From: an uncultured Bacteroidales bacterium
GTDB taxonomy: Bacteria; Bacteroidota; Bacteroidia; Bacteroidales; Bacteroidaceae
NCBI GenBank assembly: GCA_902773055.1
Contig: CACYCZ010000091.1
Coordinates: 1-64,000, forward strand
Direction of reading: 5' to 3'
DNA: 64,000 nt
Of this stretch, positions 8,297 through 17,390 are shown one piece after another. A program made the translations under genes and the position numbers. The notes under the pieces are model-generated. The model was not told the origin of the DNA. It saw only the letters and a program-made list of their open reading frames with translations, and did no database searches. Numbering within the stretch: position 1 is the stretch's first letter; every line of letters starts with the position of its first letter.

Positions 8297-9133
8297 TTAC
8301 AAAGGAAAATGAGTGCAATAAATGTAAATAATGGCAGCGGGAATAGCAAACAAAGCGCTGTCAAAGCGGTCAAGAACTCCACCGTGGCCGGGCAGAAATT
8401 TCCCGCTGTCCTTGATTCCGACTTCCCGCTTAATCTGGCTTTCAACGAGGTCACCATAGGTGGCAAAGACACCGATGACTAAAGCAAGACCCATCCACAA
8501 CCATGTAGTAGCGGTGCCTGTGAGATAATGGAGGAGGATCCCTGCTGCAGTTACAATGACGAAGCCTCCGATGCTGCCAATCCAAGTCTTGTTGGGAGAG
8601 ATGTGAGGTGCGAGTTTATAGGGGATAAGGTTGTGCAGCAAACTGCCGCAGAGGTATGCCCCCGTGTCATTCAGCCATATAAAGACGAAGATGCATAGGG
8701 GAATGATGCAGGAGTATCCTTTTTCGGGGGTGTATGCAATGCAGTTGAGCAAGGTGAATGGCAGGGCTATGTATATTTGTCCAGCCAAGGCGTATGCCCA
8801 ATTTGCCAGTGATCTATGATTCTGCCTCTGATATAACTCGCTGGTTATGATAAAGAGCAGAGAAAATAGATAGGGCATGAAGATTATTTCGGAATAGTTA
8901 CGGGTAATATAAAGGAAAACGGATAAAAACAGATATACTCCCGAAATGACATTAACCGTTTTGTTAGGAACGGCCAGTCCGTGCGCTTCGATGATTTCGT
9001 CAAATTCGCTCAGGGCAAGGGCGGTAATAAGGGCAAATAGCAAGCAGAAAGTGTTCTGCCCGAATGCGATGCACCCAACAAGAACGGCAACATATAGAAT
9101 GCCTGAAAGTGTCCGTTTGATAAAATTATTCAT
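8297..9133 (-). CDS. cdsA: phosphatidate cytidylyltransferase (CDP-diglyceride synthase)
   Basis: The start is placed at the ATG at 9133 (278 residues, [10 protein letters not shown]), overlapping the ftsH stop by eight bases; longer readings run through ftsH. About eight membrane segments are visible. The CDP-alcohol signature near the C-terminus is intact (SQIKREVGIKDSG, then LPGHGGVLDRFDS, about 235-265). The enzyme makes CDP-diacylglycerol from phosphatidate and CTP at the inner membrane, the precursor of phosphatidylethanolamine and phosphatidylglycerol. It is co-transcribed with ftsH and rsfS. Confidence 0.97.
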   Translation of the reverse strand: MNNFIKRTLSGILYVAVLVGCIAFGQNTFCLLFALITALALSEFDEIIEAHGLAVPNKTVNVISGVYLFLSVFLYITRNYSEIIFMPYLFSLLFIITSELYQRQNHRSLANWAYALAGQIYIALPFTLLNCIAYTPEKGYSCIIPLCIFVFIWLNDTGAYLCGSLLHNLIPYKLAPHISPNKTWIGSIGGFVIVTAAGILLHYLTGTATTWLWMGLALVIGVFATYGDLVESQIKREVGIKDSGKFLPGHGGVLDRFDSALFAIPAAIIYIYCTHFPL

Positions 9134-11252
9134 CTTCAGTAGATGTTTTGTTGCTGTTGTCTGTTTCTGTTCTATCGCTTTGCGCTGTTTCAGGGTGGGA
9201 TGTTTCTTTTTCCTGCTGCTCCTCTGGAGTGGCAGTCCCGGGTGTAAGGCCAGCGGCCTGAACTCTTCTTTCAGCTTCTTTGATGGCTTCTTGGGCTTCT
9301 TCCTCTTCGCGTTGCTTAAGCAGTCTGTCGTTTTCCTCAATCAGTTCGTCCGACCGGCTCTTCCAAGGGCGTTTCCCAAAGATTTTCTCTACATCTTCAG
9401 CAAATATTACTTCGCGTTCAATAAGCAGTTGGGCTAATTGGGCATGGCCTTCCTGATGCTCTTGCAATATTGTTTTTGCGCGATTGTATTGTTCTGCAAT
9501 CAGTTTCTTTACTTCATCGTCAATTTTCTCGGCGGTGTTTTCAGAATATGGTTTGTCGAAACTGTATTCCTGCTGGGTATTATAGTAGCAGATGTTTGTC
9601 AGTTCCTGGCTCATGCCCAGGTAGGCTACCATGCCGAAAGCCGATTTGTTGACTCTTTCCAAATCGTTCAGTGCGCCTGATGAGATGTGGCCGGTGAAAA
9701 GTTCTTCGGCCGCCCGTCCGCCGAGTGTGGCGCATATTTCATCAAGCATTTGCTCTTTTGTTGTGATGGTGCGCTCCTCTGGCAGATACCATGCAGCTCC
9801 AAGTGCATGTCCGCGCGGTACTATTGTGACTTTGACCAGTGGGTTGGCATATTCCAGGAACCAGGATATTGTGGCATGGCCTGCTTCGTGTATGGCTATA
9901 GTGCGTTTCTCGTCGGCTGTCATTACTTTGGTCTTCTTTTCCATACCGCCGATGATACGGTCAATGGCATCAAGAAATTCCTGCTTGCCGATAGCTGTCA
10001 GGTCACGGCGGGCAGCGATGAGTGCTGCTTCGTTGCAGACATTGGCGATGTCGGCACCGGAGAATCCCGGTGTCTGCCGGGCAAGAAGGTCTACGTCTAC
10101 GGTATCGTCCATTTTGAGCGGTCTCATATGGACGTTAAATATCTGCTTGCGTTCCGGTAATCCGGGTAGTTCTACATGTATTTGTCTGTCAAATCGCCCT
10201 GCCCGGAGCAATGCTTTGTCCAATATGTCAGCACGGTTTGTGGCGGCCAGGACGATGATGCCGCTGTTGGGTACAAAGCCGTCCATCTCTGTGAGCAATT
10301 GGTTCAGGGTGTTTTCTCTTTCATCATTTCCTCCCATGTTCGGATTTCTGCCTCGTGCCCGTCCGACAGCGTCTATTTCGTCAATGAAGACGATGCATGG
10401 TGCCTTTTCCTTGGCCTGTCTGAACAGGTCGCGGACACGGCTGGCGCCTACGCCTACAAACATTTCGACAAAGTCTGATCCTGAGATGGAGAAGAACGGA
10501 ACGTTGGCTTCGCCTGCAACGGCTTTTGCCAGCAGGGTCTTACCTGTCCCCGGAGGGCCTACAAGGAGAATTCCCTTGGGAATCTTGCCTCCCAGCTCGG
10601 TATATTTACGTGGATTCTTCAGGAACTTGACGACTTCCTGAACTTCCTGTTTTGCTTCATCCTGTCCGGCTACGTCCTTGAAGGTGACGTGTACGCCATT
10701 TTCCTTGTCATATATCTGAGCCTTGCTCTTGCCTACATTGAAAACGCCGCCCCCTGCGCCTCCGCCACCGTTCATGCGGCGGAAGAACAGCCAATAGATG
10801 CAGAAGAAGAATATGATGGGTAGCAACAGGTTGATAAGGACGGAACTGAAAATGCTGTTTCCAGATTCGTAGTATACCGGCCCGTTGAAGTGCTTGGCTT
10901 TCTGTTGTTCTGATATGAAGTTGTCAACATTTTCCACGCTGGAGATTTCTGCTGTGACATTGGCATTCTCATCGGCCTGTTTTGCATTGCCGAAAATCTT
11001 GCCTGCCGAATCCTTCTTGACATACATCGTGACGATTCCTTCGCCTTTGTTTACATTGATTTTGCTGGCATAGCCCTTTTCTACATACGACTTGAAGGTT
11101 GAATAGCTGACTTCCTTATGAAAGTTGCTGAAGTTATTGGAGTTGCCGGTAATCAGGAGGTATGCAAGCGGAATGATAATGATGGCATATACCCAGTTCA
11201 GATTAAATCGGGGCATGTTCATCTTATTGTTGTTGGGGTTCTTTGAACTCAT
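9126..11252 (-). CDS. ftsH: ATP-dependent zinc metalloprotease FtsH
   Basis: A 708-residue membrane-anchored AAA+ protease, longer than the E. coli enzyme because of a Glu/Thr-rich tail after about 640. Membrane segments lie at about 20-36 and 137-157 with a periplasmic domain between them. A glycine-rich linker (161-170) precedes the AAA module: Walker A GPPGTGKT 232-239, Walker B FIDEID 289-294, second region of homology [18 protein letters not shown] about 339-356. The zinc-protease motif HEAGH is at 455-459. It degrades misfolded membrane proteins and, in other bacteria, LpxC. It lies 20 bases after rsfS and overlaps cdsA, which suggests one transcript. Confidence 0.98.
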   Translation of the reverse strand: MSSKNPNNNKMNMPRFNLNWVYAIIIIPLAYLLITGNSNNFSNFHKEVSYSTFKSYVEKGYASKINVNKGEGIVTMYVKKDSAGKIFGNAKQADENANVTAEISSVENVDNFISEQQKAKHFNGPVYYESGNSIFSSVLINLLLPIIFFFCIYWLFFRRMNGGGGAGGGVFNVGKSKAQIYDKENGVHVTFKDVAGQDEAKQEVQEVVKFLKNPRKYTELGGKIPKGILLVGPPGTGKTLLAKAVAGEANVPFFSISGSDFVEMFVGVGASRVRDLFRQAKEKAPCIVFIDEIDAVGRARGRNPNMGGNDERENTLNQLLTEMDGFVPNSGIIVLAATNRADILDKALLRAGRFDRQIHVELPGLPERKQIFNVHMRPLKMDDTVDVDLLARQTPGFSGADIANVCNEAALIAARRDLTAIGKQEFLDAIDRIIGGMEKKTKVMTADEKRTIAIHEAGHATISWFLEYANPLVKVTIVPRGHALGAAWYLPEERTITTKEQMLDEICATLGGRAAEELFTGHISSGALNDLERVNKSAFGMVAYLGMSQELTNICYYNTQQEYSFDKPYSENTAEKIDDEVKKLIAEQYNRAKTILQEHQEGHAQLAQLLIEREVIFAEDVEKIFGKRPWKSRSDELIEENDRLLKQREEEEAQEAIKEAERRVQAAGLTPGTATPEEQQEKETSHPETAQSDRTETDNSNKTSTEDE

Positions 11253-11272
11253 ATCTGAAAAAATGATTAATT

Positions 11273-11650
11273 TTATTGGTTGGAAATAGAGTCAGGATCC
11301 GGTATTTCGGTTAAGCGGGCATCTTCCCATAGGTGTTCCAGGTCGTAGAAACCTCGGGTCTGTGGCTCAAAGATATGTACCATGATGTCCCCGTAGTCAA
11401 TGGCTATCCACAGGGCGTTGTTCTCTCCGCTGACGGCAATGGGCTTTTCGCCGGCATGGGCATAGGTATATTCGCCGACATTCCGGGCAATGGCCTCAAC
11501 TTGCGGTCGTGAGTTGCCTTGACAGATGATGAAATGGGTGCAAATGAAATCTGGTATGTCCTGAAAATCAGCTACAACAATATTCTGGCCTTTCTTGTCC
11601 TGAATGGCATCGACAATGGTGTCTACAAGTTTGTTTTTTTTCTTACGCAT
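11273..11650 (-). CDS. rsfS: ribosomal silencing factor RsfS
   Basis: A 125-residue Iojap/RsfS family protein of normal length. Family motifs are present: ICQGNSRPQVEAIA about 43-56 and the WIAIDYGDIMVHIFEP segment about 86-101, followed by YDLEHLW. RsfS binds ribosomal protein uL14 on the 50S subunit and blocks subunit joining in starvation. It is the first gene of the rsfS-ftsH-cdsA-phosphatase group. A -7 motif TAAATTTG lies at 11679-11672. Confidence 0.95.
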   Translation of the reverse strand: MRKKKNKLVDTIVDAIQDKKGQNIVVADFQDIPDFICTHFIICQGNSRPQVEAIARNVGEYTYAHAGEKPIAVSGENNALWIAIDYGDIMVHIFEPQTRGFYDLEHLWEDARLTEIPDPDSISNQ

Positions 11651-11671
11651 TAATAGTCTTTATGTAATTTG

Positions 11672-11679
11672 CAAATTTA
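11672..11679 (-). promoter_or_regulatory. -7 promoter motif for rsfS-ftsH-cdsA
   Basis: TAAATTTG on the minus strand fits TAnnTTTG, 22 bases before the rsfS ATG at 11650. No convincing -33 element is present. Confidence 0.4.
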
Positions 11680-11805
11680 ATCTTTTTCCGGGATTAATTT
11701 ATGATGTAAATTGGAAAATCAGCATGAAATAATAAAACATTAACCATGCCAAAACACCTTCCGTGTAAAAAAAGTTAGGTTATTTGATTTTTTTTCTGAT
11801 TTTAT

Positions 11806-11836
11806 TTTGCGGGAAATGGAAAAGATTGTAATTTTG
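11806..11836 (+). promoter_or_regulatory. promoter of tRNA-Gln
   Basis: TTTG at 11806-11809 and TAATTTTG at 11829-11836 are separated by 19 bases, matching the Bacteroidetes -33/-7 pair TTTG-N19-21-TAnnTTTG. The tRNA begins 14 bases after the -7 box. Confidence 0.7.
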
Positions 11837-11850
11837 CAGGTGATAACGAT

Positions 11851-11921
11851 TGGGATATGGTGTAATGGTAACACTGCAGATTCTGGTCCTGCCTTTCCTG
11901 GTTCGAGTCCGGGTATCCCAA
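11851..11921 (+). tRNA. tRNA-Gln (anticodon CUG)
   Basis: A complete cloverleaf can be drawn by hand. The acceptor stem TGGGATA (11851-11857) pairs perfectly with TATCCCA (11914-11920), with discriminator A at 11921. The D stem is GTGT/ACAC, the anticodon loop TTCTGGT gives anticodon CTG at 11883-11885, and the T loop is TTCGAGT. The pair next to the anticodon loop is an A-C mismatch. CCA is not encoded; the next bases begin a terminator hairpin. A minus-strand open frame (11740-12246) reads antisense through it and is not a gene. Confidence 0.95.
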
Positions 11922-11966
11922 CAGAAATAGGGCGCTGAAAATTTTTCAGTGCCCTATTTCTGTTTT
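11922..11966 (+). terminator. Rho-independent terminator after tRNA-Gln
   Basis: A near-perfect inverted repeat of about 18 bp (AGAAATAGGGC... with ...GCCCTATTTCT, tip AAATTT) starts directly at the tRNA 3' end and ends in TTTT. One G-T pair is the only irregularity. Confidence 0.85.
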
Positions 11967-12075
11967 GCCAATCACCAATGCTATTGTCAGGCAGATATGT
12001 TTTTCTTCTGTTTTCAGGATAGTGGAAGATGTTGTTTCCTGACTGCTTCTCAGAAGCGTCGTCCTGGGGATATTG

Positions 12076-12165
12076 TTTATGTTTACCGATGTTGAATGTA
12101 TGTTTCCCGTTGCTGAACGTATGTTTCGCATCGGTGAATGTACGTTTCGCGATGCGAAACATAGA
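12076..12165. repeat. 90-bp 21-bp-period dyad element, copy B
   Basis: Units: TTTATGTTT, ACCGATGTT, GAATGTATGTTT, CCCGTTGCT, GAACGTATGTTT, CGCATCGGT, GAATGTACGTTT, CGCGATGCG, AAACATAGA. It lies between the tRNA-Gln terminator and the 3' end of the convergent symporter gene at 12227. Same length and unit phasing as the other four copies. Confidence 0.9.
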
Positions 12166-12226
12166 TTTTTCAGGCTTGGAGGATGTCATACCATACTGGT
12201 CAGAAATGACTGACAGGCTGATGTCG

Positions 12227-13183
12227 TTATGATTTTGGATTGACAAGAGGGGATTTGTCTGTTTGGCTCCTTGTGTACAGACGGGCTACGATGGCACCGC
12301 TCAGGTTGTGCCATACGCTGAATACGGCACCGGGAATGGCAGCCATGGGGTAGGCGGCAAAATGGAGTGTGGCGAGACTTGAGGCCAGGCCTGAATTCTG
12401 CATGCCGACCTCGATGCTGACGGCTCGTCGTTTCGTGGCGGTCATACCTGCCAATCTGCCGATGGTATAACCCAGGCAGAGGCCGCATACGTTGTGGAGT
12501 ATCACGACCATGATGATGGTCAGTCCCCCTGCCTGCAGTTTCGGGGCATTGGCGGCAATCACGATGAGCACTATGCTGCAGATGGCCAGTGTCGACAGGG
12601 CCGGCAACCAGGTTGTGGCCTGTTCTGTCAGTTGCGGCCAGAGACGCTTTGCCGTCAGACCGAGCACGATGGGCAGGATGACAACCCAAAGGATGCTCAT
12701 CAGCATGCCTGTGACATTGACATCGACAGCTGTTCCAGCCAATAGCCATACCAGTAGCGGTGTCATCAGTGGAGCCAGCAGTGTGGAAGTGGCGGTCATG
12801 CCTACCGACAGGGCCAGGTCGCCTTTGGCCAGATAGGTAATTACATTTGATGCCGTTCCGCCCGGACAGCAACCTACGAGTATTACGCCAATGGCCAATG
12901 CCTTGTCAAGGGCAAAGACCTGAGCCAGCACCCATGCGAGCAGGGGCATCACCGTGAACTGTGCGGTACATCCTGTTATAATATCCCTGGGGCGGCTGAA
13001 TACAGTACGGAAGTCGGTGAACCTGAGATTCAACCCCATGCCAAACATGATCAGGCCCAGCAGGGGATTAATCAATATGGTCTTCAGGTGGCTGAACAAA
13101 TTGGGTTGCCAGAACGCCAGTACTGCTGACAGCAGTACCAGTAACCCCATGTAGTCTGAAATCAATTTGCAGAGTTGTTTCAT
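12227..13183 (-). CDS. bile acid:sodium symporter family protein (SBF/BASS)
   Basis: A 318-residue polytopic protein with nine or ten membrane segments. The SBF (PF01758) hallmarks are visible: the MFGMGLNLRFTDF segment about 47-59, the GCCPGGTASNVITYLAKGD motif about 102-120 lining the sodium sites, and EVGMQNSGLASSLA about 253-266. Members of this family move bile acids, pantothenate, pyruvate or other organic anions with sodium; the substrate cannot be read here. It stands alone, transcribed away from the metallophosphoesterase gene behind a terminator. Confidence 0.9.
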   Translation of the reverse strand: MKQLCKLISDYMGLLVLLSAVLAFWQPNLFSHLKTILINPLLGLIMFGMGLNLRFTDFRTVFSRPRDIITGCTAQFTVMPLLAWVLAQVFALDKALAIGVILVGCCPGGTASNVITYLAKGDLALSVGMTATSTLLAPLMTPLLVWLLAGTAVDVNVTGMLMSILWVVILPIVLGLTAKRLWPQLTEQATTWLPALSTLAICSIVLIVIAANAPKLQAGGLTIIMVVILHNVCGLCLGYTIGRLAGMTATKRRAVSIEVGMQNSGLASSLATLHFAAYPMAAIPGAVFSVWHNLSGAIVARLYTRSQTDKSPLVNPKS

Positions 13184-13314
13184 TTCATCGTGATAGTGTA
13201 GCGATCGGGATTCCTTCTTGTGCCTATGCGGGGGAATAAAAGTTGATGTATATGTAGGAAATGTGAGTATCGGTATCTGCTTTCTGCCGGCAGGGGCAGT
13301 CTGTGCAAATACAA

Positions 13315-13348
13315 AAAAACAGATTGGCTATAGTGCCAATCTGTTTTT
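13315..13348. terminator. perfect 14-bp hairpin terminator (bidirectional shape)
   Basis: AAAAACAGATTGGC (13315-13328) pairs perfectly with GCCAATCTGTTTTT (13335-13348) around the loop TATAGT. With A-runs on the left and T-runs on the right it can work on either strand; the gene it most likely ends is the minus-strand metallophosphoesterase stopping at 13361. Confidence 0.85.
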
Positions 13349-13360
13349 CCTTTCTTGTTG

Positions 13361-14797
13361 TTATGCTTTCTTGGGCTTAGCTGTGGATACCCAGTCCGAG
13401 CAAATGGGTTCTCCCATCTTGCCGAAGCTGTTGACGGGGCGGACATAGAAACGTACTTTCTTGTTGGCAGCCAGTTCGCTGACGGCAAACGGACAGATGA
13501 CCTCGTCCTCGTCCTTATCTTCACTGAGGTAGAATCCCTTGGAGAATACGCGCTTTGTAGACATAATCTTGCAGGTGTCGTAGTCTTCAATCTCTGCCTG
13601 TATTTCATATTCGAAGGCGCGCGTACCCATGGTCTTCTTGAGTACGGAGGGGAAGTGAACCGTTATTTGGTCTTCTTCCTTGTCCTGACGGTCTTTGCCC
13701 ATGGCCCGTGTCGTGGTAACCTTGGACCCGCTGGAGAATTGAGGCACAGGGGCTGTCTTGGCTCTTCTTTCGAACGATAGTTCGCGGTCGCCGTCGTAGG
13801 GAAGGTTGATAATCCAGTTGTCGGCCAGCTGCTGGTCGTAGACAAACTCGCGTCGTTCCAAGGTGATGTGGTCGCTGTATACTGTCATGAGCTGACCATG
13901 CTTGCCGTCCTTGGTATCAATTTTCTTCATTTGTGAATGGATGACTGATTTGTCACCGGTATGTGTGGAGTTCTCCCTGCCGCCGAAGGGGATGACATAG
14001 GATAGCGAGGCAGTGCCTACGCTGGTGAAGGCCCCTTGCCATATGGTTTTCTCGTCGGTCAGTGGTGTGTGGGAGTGGCCTGAGAAAGAGATGACATTAG
14101 GATACTTGCTCAATGCAGCAGTAGTCTTGCCGTCATCCTGTCCCCATGTCCAGGGAGCGGAACATGTATCCTTGGGATGCATGTGCTGGAAGTAGAAGAA
14201 CGGCTTGTCGGTTGGGAGCTGGCTCTTGACCGAATCCAGAAACTCCTGCAGGTTGTTGATGCCGTCGAAAGTGGTAAAGTGGCCGCCGATGAATTTGTAG
14301 CCTTTGACGTCTTTCATGTAAATGGGTGCCCATTTCTCCTTGAAGAGTTTCTTCCAAATCTCTGCCCGTCTTGGACCGATGGCTTCGGCTTCAGCCTGCT
14401 CGCGGGTGACCTTATATTTCTTCAGGATGGCTTTGGCATCTTTAATGTCGTGGTTGCCGTAGATAAAGAGTTTCTCAACTCTGTGGCCGTCGGGAGCCTT
14501 GTCCTTGGGGAATACGCTGTACCAGGTATCAGCAAACCATTTCAGTTGGCTTTCAAGAGCCCAGTCAGCAATGTCACCGGCTACCAGGACACCATCTACA
14601 TTGTTGTCACGGAAGTATTTTAACGCTTTCTCAAAGTATTTTGTATCCTCCTTATACCTGATGTGAACATCACTGAGAATGCCGATTTTCAGTCGGGGTT
14701 CTCCAAAAGTCTTCACCTTTTCGGCAAAGGCAGGGAAATCCAGACATACAGCTCCGGCAATGGCTGCAGATCTTTGCAAGAAACTTCTACGATTCAT
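13361..14797 (-). CDS. exported metallophosphoesterase with Tat-type signal
   Basis: A 478-residue calcineurin-like phosphoesterase. The N-terminus NRRSFLQRS followed by a short hydrophobic stretch has the twin-arginine form, unlike the Sec signal of the phosphoesterase at 1622-3553. Metal-binding motifs are complete: SDVHI 42-46, GD 74-75, GNHD 114-117 and GHSH about 235. The C-terminal 120 residues look like a beta-rich appended domain. It would act in the periplasm on an unknown phosphomonoester or diester. A full promoter is seen upstream and a terminator downstream, so it is monocistronic. Confidence 0.85.
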   Translation of the reverse strand: MNRRSFLQRSAAIAGAVCLDFPAFAEKVKTFGEPRLKIGILSDVHIRYKEDTKYFEKALKYFRDNNVDGVLVAGDIADWALESQLKWFADTWYSVFPKDKAPDGHRVEKLFIYGNHDIKDAKAILKKYKVTREQAEAEAIGPRRAEIWKKLFKEKWAPIYMKDVKGYKFIGGHFTTFDGINNLQEFLDSVKSQLPTDKPFFYFQHMHPKDTCSAPWTWGQDDGKTTAALSKYPNVISFSGHSHTPLTDEKTIWQGAFTSVGTASLSYVIPFGGRENSTHTGDKSVIHSQMKKIDTKDGKHGQLMTVYSDHITLERREFVYDQQLADNWIINLPYDGDRELSFERRAKTAPVPQFSSGSKVTTTRAMGKDRQDKEEDQITVHFPSVLKKTMGTRAFEYEIQAEIEDYDTCKIMSTKRVFSKGFYLSEDKDEDEVICPFAVSELAANKKVRFYVRPVNSFGKMGEPICSDWVSTAKPKKA

Positions 14798-14834
14798 AAA
14801 TAGATATATTTTTATATGTTTTGTATTCTACTTT

Positions 14835-14863
14835 CAAAGTTAGGAAAACTTTGCTGAAATCAA
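14835..14863 (-). promoter_or_regulatory. promoter of the Tat-type metallophosphoesterase gene
   Basis: On the minus strand TTG (14863-14861) is followed after 18 bases by TAACTTTG (14842-14835), a good fit to the Bacteroidetes -33/-7 pair. The ATG is 38 bases downstream. Confidence 0.65.
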
Positions 14864-14907
14864 GAGAGAAAAAAGTGAAATAATGACATTTAGTCTGAAG
14901 TTTTATT

Positions 14908-14915
14908 TATTTTTG
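14908..14915 (+). promoter_or_regulatory. -7 promoter motif for the symporter/dehydrogenase operon
   Basis: TATTTTTG fits TAnnTTTG and lies 29 bases before the ATG at 14945, divergent from the metallophosphoesterase promoter. The -33 half is unclear. Confidence 0.45.
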
Positions 14916-14944
14916 TCATATCAAAAAAGAACAATCTCATTAAA

Positions 14945-16318
14945 ATGGCGGTGACGACAGCATCAAAAGTGCCGTTCATAAGTAAGATGGCTTATGGGTT
15001 TGGCGATGTGGGATGTAATTTCAGTTGGAGCTTTGTGGTGGCATTCCTGATGATATTCTATACCGATGTCTTTGGTATCGGTATGGCAGCGGTGGCCACA
15101 CTGATGCTTGTGGCACGAGTGTGGGATGCTGTGAATGACCCTCTTATCGGGACCTTGAGCGATATGACCCATTCCCGCTGGGGGCGCTACAGGCCCTGGC
15201 TGCTGATAGGAGCTCCGTTTACGGCCGTGGTCTTGGTGTTGACCTTCTGGGCTCATCCTCAGTGGAGTTCTACAGCCAAAATTATCTACATGAGTGTAAC
15301 TTATTGTATACTTGTCTTGGGTTACACTTGCGTCAATCTGCCTTATGGAACATTGTGTGGTGCCATGACTCAGGATATAGACGAGCGGGCTCAGCTTAAC
15401 ACTTCACGTTCTGTGGCAGCAATGATAGCTATAGGAATAATCAACATTATCACGGTTCCGCTGGTGAAATTCTTTGGTGACGGAACGCTCAGCAGTGCCA
15501 GAGGATTTATTTCCGTGGCTGCAATTTATGGAATGATTTTCCTGTTGTGTCACTGGTTCTGCTTTGCCAAGACGCGTGAGGTTGTTGCCGTTCCGAAAAC
15601 CCAGAGACTGCCACTGACGGTTCAACTGAAAGCCGTGGCGCAAAACCGCCCCTACCAACTGGCAGTGATAGGCCAGTTGTTGTTTGGATTCATATTATAT
15701 GGCAGAAATGCTGATTTGATATACTATTTTAAATATGTAGAAGGTAACGAAGACTTGTTTTCCTTTTTCTCCTTGGTTATTATCATTCCATCTGTTATCG
15801 GGGCAGGTCTCTTTCCCATAGTCTTTCGTTGGACACACAATAAAGGGTGGGCTGCATCGGTCTTTTCCCTCCTGATGGGGGTGAGTATGATACTTCTCTA
15901 TTTCTTCAGTCCACGCACGACCCCCGTGCTGTTTTATGCCTTTGCAGCCTTGGCGCAGTTTTTCTTCTCCGGTTTCAATACGGCAATCTATGCTATTATT
16001 CCTGACTGTGTAGAATATGGAGAATGGAAAACCGGTATCCGTAACGACGGATTTCAGTATGCGTTTATCTCCTTAGGCAATAAAATTGGTATGGCATTAG
16101 GAACCTCCCTACTGGCGCTGGCTATGGATGGTGCAGGCTATGTGGCCAATATGGAGCAGTCTGCTATGGTAAAGGCTGTGGTTCACCATGCATTCAGTAC
16201 CGTGCCGGGTGTGTTGTGGATTATTACAGCAGTTATATTGCTTTTTTACAGACTGAACAAGGAGACCTATAACAAGATTGTACGTGAAATAGCAGAAAGA
16301 AAACAAAACAAAATATAA
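14945..16318 (+). CDS. MFS glycoside-pentoside-hexuronide (GPH) symporter
   Basis: A 457-residue protein with twelve predicted membrane segments. It carries GPH-family features: the N-terminal YGFGDVGCNF (about 13-22), the conserved WDAVNDPLIG (about 60-69) that holds a cation-site aspartate, and SRWGRYRPWLLIGAP (about 77-91). GPH carriers such as MelB and XylP bring in glycosides or pentosides with a cation. The next gene, 9 bases downstream, is a polyol-type dehydrogenase, so a pentose, polyol or related sugar is the likely cargo; this is inference. Confidence 0.9.
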   Translation: MAVTTASKVPFISKMAYGFGDVGCNFSWSFVVAFLMIFYTDVFGIGMAAVATLMLVARVWDAVNDPLIGTLSDMTHSRWGRYRPWLLIGAPFTAVVLVLTFWAHPQWSSTAKIIYMSVTYCILVLGYTCVNLPYGTLCGAMTQDIDERAQLNTSRSVAAMIAIGIINIITVPLVKFFGDGTLSSARGFISVAAIYGMIFLLCHWFCFAKTREVVAVPKTQRLPLTVQLKAVAQNRPYQLAVIGQLLFGFILYGRNADLIYYFKYVEGNEDLFSFFSLVIIIPSVIGAGLFPIVFRWTHNKGWAASVFSLLMGVSMILLYFFSPRTTPVLFYAFAALAQFFFSGFNTAIYAIIPDCVEYGEWKTGIRNDGFQYAFISLGNKIGMALGTSLLALAMDGAGYVANMEQSAMVKAVVHHAFSTVPGVLWIITAVILLFYRLNKETYNKIVREIAERKQNKI

Positions 16319-16327
16319 AAAACTATT

Positions 16328-17377
16328 ATGAAAGGAATGATGAAAGTTGCCGTCATGAACGGCATCGGAAAGATGGGTTATACAGAACGTCCCATCCCTC
16401 AGCCTGCCGATAACGAGGTGCTTGTCAAGTTGGAGTATGTCGGTATATGTGGGTCTGACATGCATTATTATGAGACAGGTCGCATCGGAGATTACATAGT
16501 GAAGCCACCGTTCGTTTTAGGGCATGAACCAGGTGGTACGGTTGTGGAGGTTGGCAAGGCAGTCAGCCACCTCAAGGTGGGTGACCGTGTAGCCCTTGAG
16601 CCTGGCAAGACATGTGGTCATTGTGAATTCTGTCGTCAAGGCAAGTATAATCTGTGCCCGGATGTCGTGTTCTTTGCTACGCCTCCTGTTGACGGCGTTT
16701 TTCAGGAATATGTTGCCCATGAGGCAGATCTGTGTTTCAAATTGCCTGATAACGTAGATACTATGGCAGGGGCGCTCATAGAACCTCTTGCCGTTGGCTT
16801 CCATGCAGCCAATCAAGGACGGGCCCATGCAGGGCAGACAGCCTTGGTTTTTGGCTCTGGTTGTATAGGCCTGGTATCGATGATGGCTCTGAAAGCTGAA
16901 GGTGTAACCCGAGTAATACAGGTAGATATCATGCAGAAGCGCCTGGATAAAGCCAAGGAACTGGGTGCTACGGAAGTAATCAACTCCAAGGAAACAGATG
17001 TTGAGGCTGAGGTCAGCCGGTTGACAGATGGCAAGGGGGTTGATCTGGTTATAGAAACTGCCGGTACGGAGATAACTACGCGACAGGCTATTCGTGTTGC
17101 CAAGAAGGGGGCCACTATAGTTCTTGTAGGTTATTCCAAGTCAGGAGAAATGACTCTGCCTATGAGCTTAGCGTTAGACAAAGAATTGACGTTCAAGACT
17201 GTGTTCCGCTATCGCCATATTTATCCGATGGCTATTGATGCCGTCGCATCGGGTAAGGTTAACTTGAAAGGCATTGTGACAAATGTATTTGATCTTGATG
17301 ATATACAGAATGCCATGGACCAGAGTGTGCACGACAAAGCTAATATCGTAAAATCAGTAGTCAAGATTCAAAAGTAA
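16328..17377 (+). CDS. zinc-dependent medium-chain dehydrogenase, sorbitol/xylitol dehydrogenase-like
   Basis: A 349-residue MDR-superfamily enzyme. Catalytic zinc ligands are visible in GICGSDMHYYE (Cys about 42) and GHEPGG (His and Glu about 66-67), and structural zinc cysteines in CGHCEFCRQGKYNLC (about 96-110). A Rossmann fold follows (VFGSGCIGLV about 175-184). The spacing and HYYETGRIGDY region resemble L-iditol/sorbitol and xylitol dehydrogenases, which oxidise polyols with NAD+. It forms an operon with the GPH symporter. An in-frame ATG nine bases downstream (16337) is an alternative start. Confidence 0.88.
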   Translation: MKGMMKVAVMNGIGKMGYTERPIPQPADNEVLVKLEYVGICGSDMHYYETGRIGDYIVKPPFVLGHEPGGTVVEVGKAVSHLKVGDRVALEPGKTCGHCEFCRQGKYNLCPDVVFFATPPVDGVFQEYVAHEADLCFKLPDNVDTMAGALIEPLAVGFHAANQGRAHAGQTALVFGSGCIGLVSMMALKAEGVTRVIQVDIMQKRLDKAKELGATEVINSKETDVEAEVSRLTDGKGVDLVIETAGTEITTRQAIRVAKKGATIVLVGYSKSGEMTLPMSLALDKELTFKTVFRYRHIYPMAIDAVASGKVNLKGIVTNVFDLDDIQNAMDQSVHDKANIVKSVVKIQK

Positions 17378-17390
17378 GAATGCAATTCGC

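Noticed and set aside
9631-10641. Plus-strand open frame of 336 codons
   Set aside because: It lies entirely antisense to ftsH, whose motifs are certain; composition (Ser/Arg/Pro-rich) is that of a shadow frame.
11740-12246. Minus-strand open frame of 168 codons
   Set aside because: It runs antisense through tRNA-Gln and its terminator and through element copy B; the stretch GIPGLEPGKAGPESAV is typical antisense-tRNA translation.
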